A stretch of 64,000 nucleotides of DNA from Palsa-360 sp963710315. GTDB lineage: Bacteria; Acidobacteriota; Terriglobia; Acidiferrales; UBA7541. Position numbers and translations under genes: made by a program. Below are positions 43,362 through 54,052 of the stretch, piece by piece. The stretch spans positions 620,001 to 684,000 of the forward strand of contig CAVPZW010000006.1 of NCBI GenBank assembly GCA_963710315.1. The letters are read 5' to 3'. The notes beneath the pieces were generated by a model, which did no database searches, was not told the DNA's origin, and was given only the letters and a program-made list of their open reading frames with translations. Position 1 is the stretch's first letter; each line of letters starts with the position of its first letter.

Positions 43362-44813
43362 TCACACATATTGATCGGCCTTGGCGACTGCTTCCTTCGG
43401 TTTCCCTATGGAAACAAACTGAACATCCATGGGTTCGGCGCAACAATACCATGGCTCATCGAGATACGGCACCGGCGCGCTTTTCGCCAACGGAAGCGCG
43501 AGGTCGATGGGCATGCGATTACCGGCGGCGGCCTGCGCGGCTCGGCGAATGTGCGAGAAAATTTCCGTGCGCAAAAGCTTCAGTCCATCGCCGCGCTGCA
43601 CGATCTGCGAAATTTCGCGCGCCAGCGCGTCCACGCGGGCGTCCGCATGCGTCCAGGGAAAAACGAACGCCGCGGAATCGAACGGGCCAACCATCGCGCT
43701 CACTTCCGGCAATTCCAAGAGGCGCGAACCGGCCGGGATCAGCAGGCGAATGGCAAGCTGGATAGGAGAGACGTTTTCCGTCAGGCCTTCTTGCGCAAGC
43801 ACGTCCAGCAAATCCGCGTAGCCATCAAGCGTGGTCCACGGCGTGAACGGTACAAACGTAGGCAGGAGCGTCATGTCCAATTCGCGGAAGCGCGCCACCA
43901 CTGCCAGAAAATCGGCGCGCGTGTGGCCCTTGTCGAATTTTTCGAGCACTGCATCGTCCACCGACTCTACGGCGCTGGTGACGAAGAGGCATCCGCTATC
44001 GCGCAACGCCGGCAAGAGTGCGTCGTGCTTGCGCAGGTGCTCGATTTTAATAGTCACGTCGTATGACAGTTCCGGAAATTCGCGGTGCATGGCGTCCACA
44101 ATCGAAATCGAGTGGGACGGCCCATTGAAAAAATCGGGATCGCCAAATGTAATGTGCCGCGCGCCTGCCGACACCTGCCGCCGGATGTCTTCGAGGACCA
44201 CATCGCGCTCCACCACACGGAACGCGCCGTTATACACGGGCACGATGGGACAGTGCCTGCAAAGATGCTTGCAACCGCGCGTGGCCTCGGTCGAACCGGC
44301 AACGCGATGCTCGCCGCTGGGCATCACCACGCGCGCGTATTTCTCCGGTGCCAGCATGCCCGCGCGATCCGGCACAAGAAATTTTTGCCGCGCCAGCGAA
44401 ATTACTGGCTCCGTCTGCTCCGCGGAGTTGTTCTCGTTTAGTGCGCCGTGTTGCAAGCGCGAGGCCAGGCTGGCAAGCCCCTCTTCAAACTCGCCGCCAA
44501 GAATGGTGCCCACGCCAAGGCCGCGCAAGTATTCCTCGTTCACCGGAGCGTACAGGCCGTAAAAGCAAATGTGCGCCTGTGGATTTTTTTCGCGGACTTT
44601 AGGAATGAGTCCCGCCGCAAGCCGCGTGGCTGTGTGCATGGGCACGTAAAAGCAAATCAAATCCGCGGCGAGGATAGCCTCTTCGTCCAGCGCCTCTCGC
44701 GTCAAATCGAGGCTGGAAACATCGTGGCCACCTGCGCGCAGCCATGCGACCGGCGACGCCAGGCCAAAGGGCTGCCTGCCGAGTTCATACGTGGAGATGA
44801 GAAGGATATTCAT
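43362..44813 (-). CDS. CCAEP-tail B12-binding-type radical SAM protein
   Basis: The 483-residue protein has an N-terminal cobalamin-binding-like Rossmann region (MNILLISTYELGRQPFGLAS, with DLICFYVPMHTAT). A radical SAM domain follows, with the cluster motif CKHLCRHC (CX3CX2C) near residue 181, then HITFGDPDFFNG. The C-terminus carries PWYCCAEPMDVQF. This matches the family named CUAEP/CCAEP-tail radical SAM (seleno)protein, in which the first tail Cys can be selenocysteine; here the codons are TGT TGC, so it is the all-Cys form. Its reaction is not known to me. The neighbouring ATP-grasp gene on the same strand may provide or modify its substrate. Confidence 0.87.
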   Translation of the reverse strand: MNILLISTYELGRQPFGLASPVAWLRAGGHDVSSLDLTREALDEEAILAADLICFYVPMHTATRLAAGLIPKVREKNPQAHICFYGLYAPVNEEYLRGLGVGTILGGEFEEGLASLASRLQHGALNENNSAEQTEPVISLARQKFLVPDRAGMLAPEKYARVVMPSGEHRVAGSTEATRGCKHLCRHCPIVPVYNGAFRVVERDVVLEDIRRQVSAGARHITFGDPDFFNGPSHSISIVDAMHREFPELSYDVTIKIEHLRKHDALLPALRDSGCLFVTSAVESVDDAVLEKFDKGHTRADFLAVVARFRELDMTLLPTFVPFTPWTTLDGYADLLDVLAQEGLTENVSPIQLAIRLLIPAGSRLLELPEVSAMVGPFDSAAFVFPWTHADARVDALAREISQIVQRGDGLKLLRTEIFSHIRRAAQAAAGNRMPIDLALPLAKSAPVPYLDEPWYCCAEPMDVQFVSIGKPKEAVAKADQYV

Positions 44814-44897
44814 TCAGCTGTGCGTGCCCGAAGCCATTCTAACCCGCATTGGCTGTTGCATGTTAATTGTAAGCGCCGTGCGGAACTGCGAGGGCGC

Positions 44898-44978
44898 TTT
44901 TAGTAGCGCGGGCTTCAGCCTGCGGGTTTTCAGCCTTGCATGATCAAAACCCGCAGGCTGAAGCCCGCGCTACTAAAA
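44898..44978. repeat. Intergenic palindrome, CGCGGGCTTCAGCC subtype
   Basis: The arms TTTTAGTAGCGCGGGCTTCA and TGAAGCCCGCGCTACTAAAA are a perfect inverted pair on the outer 20 bases, with loop TTTTCAGCCTTGCATGATCA between inner arms. Confidence 0.94.
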
Positions 44979-44979
44979 A

Positions 44980-45016
44980 CGCCTCGTCCCGATGGCTGTG
45001 CCATCGAGACGAGGCG
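44980..45016. terminator. Strong GC-rich hairpin, candidate terminator
   Basis: CGCCTCGTC at 44980-44988 pairs with GACGAGGCG at 45008-45016, and CGATGGC pairs with GCCATCG inside, around a TGT loop. It lies 38 bases past the stop of the secreted protein gene encoded on the minus strand. No long T-run follows, so termination is inferred from position and stability only. Confidence 0.6.
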
Positions 45017-45054
45017 GAGTGTGACATCAAAATGGAAACTGGAAACTACAACCC

Positions 45055-45393
45055 TTATGGGCAGGTCGGTGAAAGCATCTTGACGCCAGTCACCTTCATG
45101 TAGTGAGGCGCCTTCGGTACATCCTTCATTGCTTCGGCTTCAGCCGGAGGAACCGCCGTGCCGGTGATTTCAATCTTGTGTCCGACATGGGGCTTCAAAT
45201 TAGCGGTGGACGATACAATTCCTACCGACTTCGGTCCCTTTTCGAGATCGGAGAGCATGTAGGAGCCATCGGCCGCGCCGGCCCGCAAGCAACCGGTCAT
45301 GCTGTGTTCCTTGGGAGCATCCTGAGCGCGGGTACCCATGGAAATCGTAAATGCACAAACAACAACCAAAACCGCGAGAATCGTTTTTTTCAT
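45055..45393 (-). CDS. Small secreted protein, function unknown
   Basis: The protein of about 112 residues has a signal peptide (MKKTILAVLVVVCAFTISMG, cleavage near TRAQ). A short domain follows: HSMTGCLRAGAADGSYMLSD, then LKPHVGHKIEITGTAVPP and KVTGVKMLSPTCP. The pattern (GCL, GxYxLxD, HVGHxxxxxG) is common in acidobacterial secreted proteins and resembles a small OB-like fold. Two Cys could form a disulfide. The start at 45393 begins the signal peptide; a frame extension to 45423 adds no credible sequence. Confidence 0.72.
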   Translation of the reverse strand: MKKTILAVLVVVCAFTISMGTRAQDAPKEHSMTGCLRAGAADGSYMLSDLEKGPKSVGIVSSTANLKPHVGHKIEITGTAVPPAEAEAMKDVPKAPHYMKVTGVKMLSPTCP

Positions 45394-45625
45394 AAAGGTC
45401 TCCTTGGGAGAGGATCGCCGCACATACTAACATGAATCCCGTCATTCAAATAAAACATGTTTTTTCTGAATGCGTCTTAACAACCATGGCGTTCCAAAAT
45501 GGCAAAGGGCACGCCACAACCCCTTCGTAATTTAAGTTTATTTTCAATGACTCGCAGGCTGCGCGGATCATCAGGATGCGTTATGATTGTGACCCTGCAA
45601 CATACAAGAAAGGAAAAAAGCCAGA

Positions 45626-48295
<2,670 letters not shown>

Positions 48296-48306
48296 ATTGG
48301 GGATGG

Positions 48307-48388
48307 TTTAAGTAGCGCGGGCTTCAGCCTGCGGGGGTTAGTCCATGCACACACTAAAACCCGCAGGCTGAAGCCCGCGCTACTTAAA
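48307..48388. repeat. Intergenic palindrome, CGCGGGCTTCAGCC subtype
   Basis: The outer arms TTTAAGTAGCGCGGGCTTCA and TGAAGCCCGCGCTACTTAAA are perfect inverted copies. The design matches the repeat at 44898-44978, including the loop end AAAACCCGCAGG. Confidence 0.94.
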
Positions 48389-48418
48389 CCCAAATTCAAC
48401 TTCGAAGTGAGGCCTGAC

Positions 48419-48883
48419 ATGCCCGAAAAATTAAACCGGCGGCAATTGATGCAGACGGCAGCGTGCACGTCTCTCGCGGTAGTGGCGATCTCTCATGCGC
48501 TGTCATTACAGGCTGCACAAAATGCAAACCCGGCCCCGCATGTGCCTGGCGTAGACATGTCCCACGAATGCACGGTGCAAGACCCCGAGCACTATCGCCT
48601 GGAATTTGAAAACGAGTATGTCCGAGTGATCCGCTGCCGAATTCCCGCCCACGACAAAGTGAAGATGCACAATCACCCCCTGGGCTCAGTGATTATTTTC
48701 ATGACCGACCAGAATCTCCATCAAACACTGGAAGGCGGCAAGACCGAAGAAGCCCATAACAAAGCGGGGCATGTCTTGTGGGGGAATGGTTCCCAGGCGC
48801 AACACATGGGCGAGAATGTGACGGACCAGATGTACGAGTACATCCGGGTGGACATCAAAGCAGCAGTTCCCGCGCGCGTATAA
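48419..48883 (+). CDS. Exported cupin-like protein
   Basis: The protein of about 154 residues has a Tat-like leader (LNRRQLMQTAACTSLAVVAI; only RRQ is visible, so Sec export is possible). A small cupin barrel follows, with IPAHDKVKMHNHPLGSVIIF (HxH) and HVLWGNGSQAQHMGENVTD with a third His. It ends with a strand MYEYIRVDIK. The role is unknown; it may bind a metal or small ligand in the periplasm. The start at 48419 has GAGG upstream. It is 37 bases ahead of the peroxiredoxin gene. Confidence 0.77.
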   Translation: MPEKLNRRQLMQTAACTSLAVVAISHALSLQAAQNANPAPHVPGVDMSHECTVQDPEHYRLEFENEYVRVIRCRIPAHDKVKMHNHPLGSVIIFMTDQNLHQTLEGGKTEEAHNKAGHVLWGNGSQAQHMGENVTDQMYEYIRVDIKAAVPARV

Positions 48884-48920
48884 CGCCGCACGCCATTTCC
48901 ATTACAAACGTAGGACGATC

Positions 48921-49490
48921 ATGAAAAGTAGCGTGGAAGCGCCCGATTGGTCTGCAATCCCCAAACCGACGGATGATGGAGCGGCATCGCATCTTGCAGG
49001 AATGCGCATGCCTGCCGTCCCATTGCCTGCCACTGACGGGACAACCGTGGACCTATCAACTCTAGCCGGCCTGGTGGTGGTCTATGCCTATCCTCGGACG
49101 GGAATTCCTGGAATTGACAATCCTCCGGGATGGGACTTGATCCCCGGCGCGAGGGGATGCACGCCGCAATCCTGCTCTTTCCGCGATCACTTTGCGGAAC
49201 TGAAGGCTCTGGGCGTTGCTCACCTTTTCGGCCTTTCGAGCCAGGACACTGCCTATCAGCGCGAGGTTGCCGAGCGCCTGCACTTGCCGTTTGCAATTCT
49301 TTCGGACGAACATTTCAAGCTTACGGAAGCGTTGCGCCTGCCAACATTCCAAACCAATGGGATGACGCTGCTGAAACGCCTGGCGCTTGCGATCCGGGAC
49401 GGACGAATTGAGCACGTCTTCTATCCAGTGTTTCCTCCGGACCAAAACGCGAGCGATGTCATCGCCTGGCTGGCGACCAAAACTCAGTAG
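48921..49490 (+). CDS. Peroxiredoxin-like protein
   Basis: The 189-residue protein has a thioredoxin-fold peroxiredoxin layout: VVVYAYPRTGIPG at strand 1, then PGARGCTPQSCSFRDHFAEL with C80 and C85, and LGVAHLFGLSSQDTAYQREV, LPFAILSDEHFKLTEALRLP. The BCP/PrxQ-type CTPQxCxFRD segment is clear, though an insert of about 17 residues (IDNPPGWDLIPGARG) separates it from the usual PxxxTP region. It probably reduces hydroperoxides using thiols in the cytoplasm. It has no signal peptide. Confidence 0.83.
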   Translation: MKSSVEAPDWSAIPKPTDDGAASHLAGMRMPAVPLPATDGTTVDLSTLAGLVVVYAYPRTGIPGIDNPPGWDLIPGARGCTPQSCSFRDHFAELKALGVAHLFGLSSQDTAYQREVAERLHLPFAILSDEHFKLTEALRLPTFQTNGMTLLKRLALAIRDGRIEHVFYPVFPPDQNASDVIAWLATKTQ

Positions 49491-49597
49491 AAGTGTTTCA
49501 ATATTATTTGGAACGCCGCTCTTTTCGTTCCGCCTTTCCATCATCCCCAAACTTCTGTTAGCTTCATCTCTTGTTTGCATTTGAAGAGGAGCCCTCG

Positions 49598-50881
49598 ATG
49601 CGCCCACAAATCAAATCGCTTTGGTTTCTTGGCTTCGCCACATTGTTCTTGTTAAGCGCGGCCGCGCGGCTGGCGGCGCAATACCCGATGCCGGGGCCGG
49701 AGCGCATCTATGCCATCAAGGCGGGCAAACTGGTCGATCCGGAAAAGGGCACGACGGAAACCAATCAAATCATTCTGGTGCGCGGAAAAATAATCGAAGC
49801 CGTCGGCCCGAATGTGCCGATCCCTTCGGACGCAAAGGTCATCGACCTCTCGAAATCGACAGTGCTGCCCGGCCTGTTTGACGCGCACACGCACCTCTGC
49901 ATGACGCTCAAGAAGGATCGCGACGGAAACAATTATTACTTCACCACGCTGCTGGACTCCACGCCCTACCGCGCCATTGAAGGCGTGGCCAACGCGCGCG
50001 ACATGCTGGCGGCGGGATTCACCACCGTGCGCGACGTGGGCAACGCCGGCAATTATGCGGACACCGCGCTGCGCGAAGCCATCGAGCGGGGCATGGTGCC
50101 CGGCCCCACCATGATCAACGCCGGGCGCATCATTGCGCCCTACGGCGGGCAATTTCGCTTGCAGCCCGAAAAGCGCGATCTGGCAACGCCGGAATACGCC
50201 ATCGCCGATACGCACGACGAAATGATCAAAGCCATTCGCGAAAATATTCATTACGGTGCGAAGGTCATCAAAATTGTGGTGGACGATCAACAATACATTT
50301 ACAGCGCGGACGACATCCGCTTCATGGTGGAAGAGACGCACCGCGACGGACTGAAACTTGCCGCGCATTGCTGGACGCGCGCCGGCGCGCACAACGCAGC
50401 CGAGGCCGGCGTCGATTCCATCGAGCACGGCGAACGGATGACCAACGAGGATTTGCAACTGGCCAAGAAGAATCATGTCGTTCTGGTGGGAACGGATTTC
50501 ACGGAGATCGCCTCGCGTGAATATGGCACGCCCGAAATGCACGCCGTGTTCGTGGACCGCCTCAAGCGCGCCTATCAGATTGGCGTGACCATGGCCTTTG
50601 GCACCGACGCATTTATTTACGTGCCGGGAGAAACTCGCGGCACGCAGGCAGCGGAATACGTGGACTCCTGGGTCGAAGCGGGCGTCCCTGCGAAAGACAC
50701 GCTGCGCGCCATGACCGTCAACGCGGCGCGCCTGCTGGGGGTCGATGGCGAGCGCGGCGCGATCAAGCCGGGCCTCGCTGCGGACATCATCGCTACGCCC
50801 GATAATCCGCTGGACGACATTCAAGCCGTGCGCAAAGTTTCCTTCGTGATGAAAGAGGGAAGCGTTTTCAAGAATGAATGA
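49598..50881 (+). CDS. Exported amidohydrolase (imidazolonepropionase/prolidase-like)
   Basis: The protein of about 427 residues has a signal peptide (LWFLGFATLFLLSAAARLAAQ). A beta-sandwich plus TIM-barrel amidohydrolase-1 fold follows. Motifs are VLPGLFDAHTHLCM (HxH), GAKVIKIVVDDQQ with a likely bridging Lys, LAAHCWTRAGAHNAAEAGVD, SIEHGERM and MAFGTDAFIY with the catalytic Asp. The group includes secreted prolidases and imidazolonepropionase-like enzymes acting on cyclic amides or dipeptides. GAAGAGGAG before ATG 49598 supports that start. The metal ligands are complete, so it is probably active. Confidence 0.86.
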   Translation: MRPQIKSLWFLGFATLFLLSAAARLAAQYPMPGPERIYAIKAGKLVDPEKGTTETNQIILVRGKIIEAVGPNVPIPSDAKVIDLSKSTVLPGLFDAHTHLCMTLKKDRDGNNYYFTTLLDSTPYRAIEGVANARDMLAAGFTTVRDVGNAGNYADTALREAIERGMVPGPTMINAGRIIAPYGGQFRLQPEKRDLATPEYAIADTHDEMIKAIRENIHYGAKVIKIVVDDQQYIYSADDIRFMVEETHRDGLKLAAHCWTRAGAHNAAEAGVDSIEHGERMTNEDLQLAKKNHVVLVGTDFTEIASREYGTPEMHAVFVDRLKRAYQIGVTMAFGTDAFIYVPGETRGTQAAEYVDSWVEAGVPAKDTLRAMTVNAARLLGVDGERGAIKPGLAADIIATPDNPLDDIQAVRKVSFVMKEGSVFKNE

Positions 50882-50895
50882 GGGTGCGGCCTTGC

Positions 50896-50966
50896 GTGGC
50901 ATAGGCCTCAGCCTGTGGGTTTTAGTGCTTGCAAGGAGTAAAACCCACAGGCTGAGGCCTATGCCA
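50896..50966. repeat. Intergenic palindrome, GGCCTCAGCC variant
   Basis: The arms GTGGCATAGGCCTCAGCCTG and CAGGCTGAGGCCTATGCCAC are perfect inverted copies. It lies between two convergent stop codons and is a variant of the GGCTTCAGCC family. Confidence 0.93.
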
Positions 50967-50973
50967 CTTAAAT

Positions 50974-51492
50974 CTATTGCACGCGGACAACTGTGATCGA
51001 CTTGAGCATTTCCACCCACCGCGCCGGACGCTTTTCGTGAGGAGCGATCAGCCGGAACGGCCCGAGACCGCCGGGGATGGGCGCTCCATCCATGGTATCC
51101 GCCACGATAATTTCCGAGTCCTGAAAACTGGAATTGAGCTCCTCCAGCGAAAACAGCACGCGGTAGTTGTCCGCTGCTTCCACCAGAACGTACGTCGCCA
51201 TGGCCTGACCACGTAATTGCTCGCCCTGGGGCACGCCGGCCTTTTGCAGCAGATCTTCGACCAGCACGCCCTCATACACTTCCGTCTTCTTCGAATGCGC
51301 GTTATCCACGCGCAGCGTCTTTCGCGGCATATTCTTGAGGTCAGCAGCCGTCAAGTCCAGAGGCGTGGTGACCGCTCCGCCGATCTTGAAATCGGAAGGC
51401 CCCGCCGAAGGCTTTGGGGGCGCGGCTTGCTGCGCCCAGGCGGAAAATCCAAGCAATAGAACAACTACAGCCGGAGCTAAGATGCGGCGCAT
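50974..51492 (-). CDS. Exported molybdopterin-binding-fold protein
   Basis: The protein of about 172 residues starts MRRILAPAVVVLLLGFSAWA, a signal peptide. A single domain of the sulfite-oxidase/YedY Moco-binding fold follows: LDLTAADLKNMPRKTLRV, YEGVLVEDLLQKAGVP, and IPGGLGPFRLIAPHEKRPAR with WVEMLKSITVVRV at the end. The Cys that binds molybdenum in sulfite oxidase is absent, so it may be a non-catalytic or ligand-binding relative. The frame is open upstream through a repeat into the Mop gene because of a frameshift. AAGGGA lies 7 bases upstream of ATG 51492, supporting an independent start. Confidence 0.8.
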   Translation of the reverse strand: MRRILAPAVVVLLLGFSAWAQQAAPPKPSAGPSDFKIGGAVTTPLDLTAADLKNMPRKTLRVDNAHSKKTEVYEGVLVEDLLQKAGVPQGEQLRGQAMATYVLVEAADNYRVLFSLEELNSSFQDSEIIVADTMDGAPIPGGLGPFRLIAPHEKRPARWVEMLKSITVVRVQ

Positions 51493-51566
51493 GGCGATTC
51501 CCTTTCCCATATGAATCAAGCGAACTGCGGGTGGATTCCACAGCCCGCCAAAAACATTCCCACCGC

Positions 51567-51657
51567 TTTTGTCATTCTGAGCGAAGCGAAGAAGCTCTCT
51601 TTCTCTTGATTGACTCAACCCGAAGAGAGATTCTTCGCTTCGCTCAGAATGACAAAA
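51567..51657. repeat. Palindrome, TCATTCTGAGCGAAGCGAAG family
   Basis: The arms TTTTGTCATTCTGAGCGAAG and CTTCGCTCAGAATGACAAAA are perfect inverted copies. Read on the minus strand in one frame it gives the peptide CHSERSEES and ends LRFAQNDK, a common sign of this repeat type inside open frames. Confidence 0.93.
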
Positions 51658-51683
51658 AGTGGCGGGGGCCTTTGCCATCGCGT

Positions 51684-51897
51684 TCAGCCCTTTTGAAGCA
51701 TGACTTCGGTTCAACTTGATGACGGCGGAGACGCGGTCGCCGACCTTCAATTTCATTTCCTCTGCGCTTCGGCGGGTAATGACGCTTTCAATCAAGTTCT
51801 TGCCCACCTGCACCGTCACGTGAGCCATGACGCCGTCCACTTCGAGTTCGATAATCTTTCCTTCGATCTTGTTTCTTGCTGAAAGTTTGCTGGCCAT
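51684..51897 (-). pseudogene. Mop/TOBE-domain molybdate-binding protein, frameshifted near the C-terminus
   Basis: From ATG 51897 (AAGAGGG upstream) the frame gives a Mop domain: LSARNKIEGKIIELEVDGVM, then VTVQVGKNLIESVITRRSAE and KVGDRVSAVIK. After AVIK the normal family end is xTEVMI. At 51714-51711 the bases TTGA stand where one codon is expected, an extra base; reading ACC GAA GTC ATG onward from 51710 gives TEVMLQKG and a TGA at 51686-51684. The HTH-Mop regulator at 55.1 kb has the intact AALIKATEVMISSA end. In the present frame translation runs through a repeat into the next gene. It may bind molybdate in the cytoplasm if the frame is really intact. Confidence 0.8.
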
Positions 51898-52201
51898 GGG
51901 AGCACCCTCTTTTCCGTCGATATGAGTCGGGATCGCTTCGATCCAATGCCAAGCTTGGGATCTTTCGGCCACACTGTCAAATCGAGTGAAATTGGCTACA
52001 AATGAACCGTATCTATACGACTTTTACACAATCAACTCGCACTGTCGGGTTCATATGGAAAACGGCGGCGTGCCGCGACTCAGGTTACGCACCTGCGGCG
52101 TGATGTTCACGAAATTCGCACTGCCGCGGAGAGCAGCGCACCGCCGATCGCCCGCTTCAGGTCCCGATGCGGGCTCTCGACTGAGCCCGCATCGGAAAGG
52201 A
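51898..52201. other. Intergenic region between the porin and Mop genes
   Basis: About 300 bases hold no gene. A perfect 13-bp hairpin sits 7 bases after the porin stop (listed separately). The promoter of the Mop gene should lie near 51930-52050; I see no copy of the ATTGAT-type operator here. Confidence 0.5.
52164..52195 (-). terminator. Hairpin after the porin gene, candidate terminator
   Basis: CCGATGCGGGCTC (52164-52176) pairs perfectly with GAGCCCGCATCGG (52183-52195) around a TCGACT loop. It begins 6 bases after the porin stop codon. No T-run follows on the minus strand, so it may be Rho-assisted or act as an mRNA end stabiliser. Confidence 0.65.
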
Positions 52202-53770
52202 TCAGAAAGCGAAACGAGTGCCGATTGTCGGAGCAGCGTTGTTGTTGTAGACATAGGGAACGCCGGGGCCGTGAGGAATGGCGATCGCCAGACCGCCGCT
52301 CACGTAGGAATACGCAAATCCGGCATAAGCGTCGAAACGCTTGGTAAAGTGATAATCAATGTAAATTGACTCTTCGTTGAGGTCGCCCGCGCAGGAAGCC
52401 CGGAAACCGGCTGTGGCCGAGCAGGCCGACGGAACGCGGAAATCATTCTGCGCCTGATGATACCAGGCCCCAGTGATTTCGGTTTTGCTGTTCAAGGAGT
52501 ATTTCAAACCGGTCCACCAGATTTGAACGATCTTGGGAGAATCCAGGTTGTTGTCTTCGACGCCGCTTAGGAAATAAGCGCCCTGATCCAAGGCTCCAAC
52601 GCCCAACGGGTTTACCGGGTTCGTCTGCCGGATGTGTTCGTAGCCGGCATAAAACTTAGCGGGACCCCACGTATACTTTGCACTGGCCATGATGGCCCTG
52701 TTGTCGGTCACGATGCCGTATACGGTGTTGGTTGTCGCGATCACATTGGTCCCCCCGCTGATGGGGATTTGATTGATACTGTCGAGAGTCGATTGATATG
52801 CTCCCGCGGGACTCAGACTCGAAGGCCCCAGCAAAGGATTCAATACGCTGATCGCCTGGTTGTAACCTTGGTAGACGAGGTCAACGGAAAACTTGTGGTA
52901 CTCCCCGCCGAGGTTGATTCCATAAGCGTTGTTATGCGCCTGTTCCGGCGTACAGTCGGCGGCAGTCCAGGTTCCAGGGGTTGAGGGGTCCAGGTAGCAA
53001 CCGCCAGAACCATCGGCGAACTTATACATCGCGCCGAAATGGACCGGGCCATAGGCTAGGCGATACTTCAAAGAGTCGTCCCAACGGGTGTCCTCGGTGT
53101 CCCCGCCGCCGGCCATCGTGCCGTTATACCCGATGTACGAAAAAGCATAGCCGCCTTGGCCCGGATCGTACTGGAGCATGGTGTCGGTGCCGAGAGCGCG
53201 CTGGCGACCAAAAGTCAGCGTGCCATAATGCTCGGACGATATGCCGGCATAAAATTCGTCATTGAAGGGTTGGCCCGCGCGCGCGCCGTCGATGGCCATG
53301 GAATAGCTGGCTCTGGGAAGGCCGTTGTTGACGGTGTCTGTAGCTCCCGCATTGGCTAGCTCGCCGGACTGCGGATTGATGCCCGTGGAACCGTTGAACA
53401 CCACTGACCAGCCAGGCAGAAACTGTTCCTTGCCCCGGATGCCCAGACCCGTCTGCTGCAGATTGTTCGGTTCGATGAGCACACGATGCTGATAGCCGTT
53501 TCGATTCACCAGGGATTCGCCCTCATAGTTCGTGGCGTTTTGCGGCAAGCCGTGGCTGACATAACCGAAGCCGACGTCATACGCGCCGTACAGCGTGATG
53601 CCGTGCCAGGTCAGCGTGCAATCGGTAGTGAGAACCTCGTGGCCGTTCGCGCAGACATCAGGAGTGCTGCTGGCACCCGACTGGGCCCACGCCGGGAACG
53701 CCCCAATCACAAGCCACAATAGCAGCAAGGCAGATACAAAAAGATACAAAGGCGAACGAGAAAATCGCAA
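52202..53770 (-). CDS. Outer-membrane porin
   Basis: The protein of about 522 residues has a signal peptide (LYLFVSALLLLWLVIGAFPA, cleavage near AWAQ). It is a 16-strand type general porin: ITLYGAYDVGFGYVSHG, GIRGKEQFLPGWSVVFNGST, YAGISSEHYGTLTFGRQRA, and the last strand ending PTIGTRFAF with terminal Phe. These match the beta-proteobacterial/OmpC-like porin family. The start is placed at TTG 53770 because GGAGG lies 9 bases upstream; GTG 53779 would touch it. It shares a promoter motif with modA, suggesting that it carries oxyanions such as molybdate across the outer membrane. Confidence 0.83.
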   Translation of the reverse strand: MRFSRSPLYLFVSALLLLWLVIGAFPAWAQSGASSTPDVCANGHEVLTTDCTLTWHGITLYGAYDVGFGYVSHGLPQNATNYEGESLVNRNGYQHRVLIEPNNLQQTGLGIRGKEQFLPGWSVVFNGSTGINPQSGELANAGATDTVNNGLPRASYSMAIDGARAGQPFNDEFYAGISSEHYGTLTFGRQRALGTDTMLQYDPGQGGYAFSYIGYNGTMAGGGDTEDTRWDDSLKYRLAYGPVHFGAMYKFADGSGGCYLDPSTPGTWTAADCTPEQAHNNAYGINLGGEYHKFSVDLVYQGYNQAISVLNPLLGPSSLSPAGAYQSTLDSINQIPISGGTNVIATTNTVYGIVTDNRAIMASAKYTWGPAKFYAGYEHIRQTNPVNPLGVGALDQGAYFLSGVEDNNLDSPKIVQIWWTGLKYSLNSKTEITGAWYHQAQNDFRVPSACSATAGFRASCAGDLNEESIYIDYHFTKRFDAYAGFAYSYVSGGLAIAIPHGPGVPYVYNNNAAPTIGTRFAF

Positions 53771-53818
53771 AGCAATCACCTCCGGAATAATTAGAAATAG
53801 AAGCTAAAATCGACTGAC

Positions 53819-53852
53819 ACTTTAACTCGTATTGATACATTAAATCAATGTG
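53819..53852 (-). promoter_or_regulatory. Promoter with palindromic operator upstream of the porin gene
   Basis: The palindrome ATTGATACATTAAATCAAT (53831-53849, arms ATTGAT/ATCAAT) overlaps a minus-strand promoter candidate: -35 TTGATT, a 17-base spacer and -10 TTAAAG. The same block, including TTTAAC on one side, occurs upstream of modA. It is followed by two TGTGATTTT copies on the distal side. Confidence 0.68.
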
Positions 53853-54052
53853 ATTTTGTGTGATTTTATTGAGGCGTCCTGCGGGCATGGTTGAGTTGCC
53901 GAGCGCGTCGCGGAGATCCGAAGCACAGTCTTATTAAGCCGCGTATGATCGCCTAATGTAAGTTTGGTTGAATTGGACTTGGATGGGGTCTTAATCCGCG
54001 ATCAACAAAATCCCTCAAAGGACTGTCCGCGAGCGGGTAACGGCAACTCGGT

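Noticed and set aside
43362..44813. Selenocysteine insertion in the radical SAM tail
   Set aside because: The two tail positions are encoded by TGT and TGC. There is no in-frame TGA.
49652..51019. Open frame of 455 codons on the minus strand opposite the amidohydrolase gene
   Set aside because: It is the antisense of a clear exported amidohydrolase with full metal motifs. Its sequence is rich in His, Arg and Gly with no domain-like pattern, as expected for a shadow frame in GC-rich DNA.
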